Of a stretch of DNA of 21,557 bases, positions 21,421-21,557 are shown in pieces. The stretch covers positions 1 through 21,557 of the forward strand of contig DASXSF010000041.1 of assembly GCA_036506155.1 (NCBI GenBank), read 5' to 3'. The DNA is from DASXRA01 sp036506155. GTDB lineage: Bacteria; Actinomycetota; Actinomycetes; Mycobacteriales; Jatrophihabitantaceae. A program made the position numbers and the translations under genes. The stretch's first letter is position 1, and each line of letters starts with the position of its first letter. The notes below the pieces were generated by a model. That model saw only the letters and a program-made list of their open reading frames with translations. It searched no databases and was not told where the DNA came from.

Positions 21421-21557
21421 TCATCGGAGATTCGGGTGGGTGAGCTTTCCGGCGGCCAGGATCATCCGGAGTCTGTAGTTGGTGGGGTTGCGGAAGCCGC
21501 GGGCGATGCGACGGTGTAGCTCGATGATTCCGTTGATCGCTTCGGTGCCGCCGTTGT
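21421..21557 (-). mobile_element. ISL3-family transposase, C-terminal end (runs off the window)
   Basis: The minus-strand frame entering from the window edge reads 'NGGTEAINGIIELHRRIARG', then 'FRNPTNYRLRMILAAGKL', and stops at TGA 21423-21421. This is the C-terminal end of the DDE transposase of the ISL3 family, including the catalytic Glu (in GTEAIN) and the 'RGFRNxxNYRLRML' signature. Only 44 residues are inside the window, so intactness cannot be judged. In this family the gene ends close to the element's terminal inverted repeat, so the insertion boundary is probably near 21400-21420, but I cannot define the repeat without the other end. Confidence 0.85.

Overview
The window is high-GC bacterial DNA from an actinomycete (Actinomycetota). 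Signs of this are strong G/C at third codon positions, frequent GTG starts, candidate leaderless promoters, a TamR/trans-aconitate methyltransferase pair, a fused MFS-type membrane domain/dTMP kinase gene beside holB, a PSP1 (RicT-like) gene and a large LuxR regulator of the LAL type. The genus cannot be read from the sequence.

Region 1 (1-7.2 kb) is intact housekeeping and metabolic sequence. It holds the tail of an ABC exporter, a cyclase-family hydrolase, a DMT permease, and a convergent tam-VOC gene pair. That pair diverges from a MarR regulator (tamR) across a 95-bp spacer carrying two near-identical palindromic operators. The membrane-dTMP kinase fusion follows, overlapping holB (DNA polymerase III delta prime) by four bases.

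Region 2 (7.2-12.4 kb) holds a minus-strand LAL regulator, preceded by a small basic protein gene and a hairpin terminator. Then come a PSP1-domain gene, a convergently overlapping glycerophosphodiester phosphodiesterase, and a tRNA-Thr(CGT) gene.

Region 3 (12.4-20.1 kb), directly after the tRNA, is where broken genes cluster. A hemolysin III gene has two frameshifts but overlaps an intact plsC-type acyltransferase. An ABC ATPase has an in-frame TAA. Its permease is intact. The cognate histidine kinase has an in-frame TAG and lacks its usual membrane sensor. Its response regulator is intact. A degenerate small membrane protein of an accessory/phage-associated type lies at about 19.8-20.05 kb. 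Intact genes here encode an NADPH-dependent FMN reductase, a His-rich two-helix membrane protein and a haloacid dehalogenase.

Region 4 (20.1-21.6 kb) contains a gene-poor stretch, a rhomboid protease, a short orphan coding tail, and the C-terminal end of an ISL3-family transposase running off the window.

The most notable points are the tamR-tam dual operator, the transporter-kinase fusion, and the concentration of recent gene breakage (two different nonsense codons plus frameshifts) downstream of a tRNA, in a transport/two-component cluster whose permease and response regulator remain open. I found no CRISPR array, rRNA or replication origin. No wholly new system could be demonstrated.
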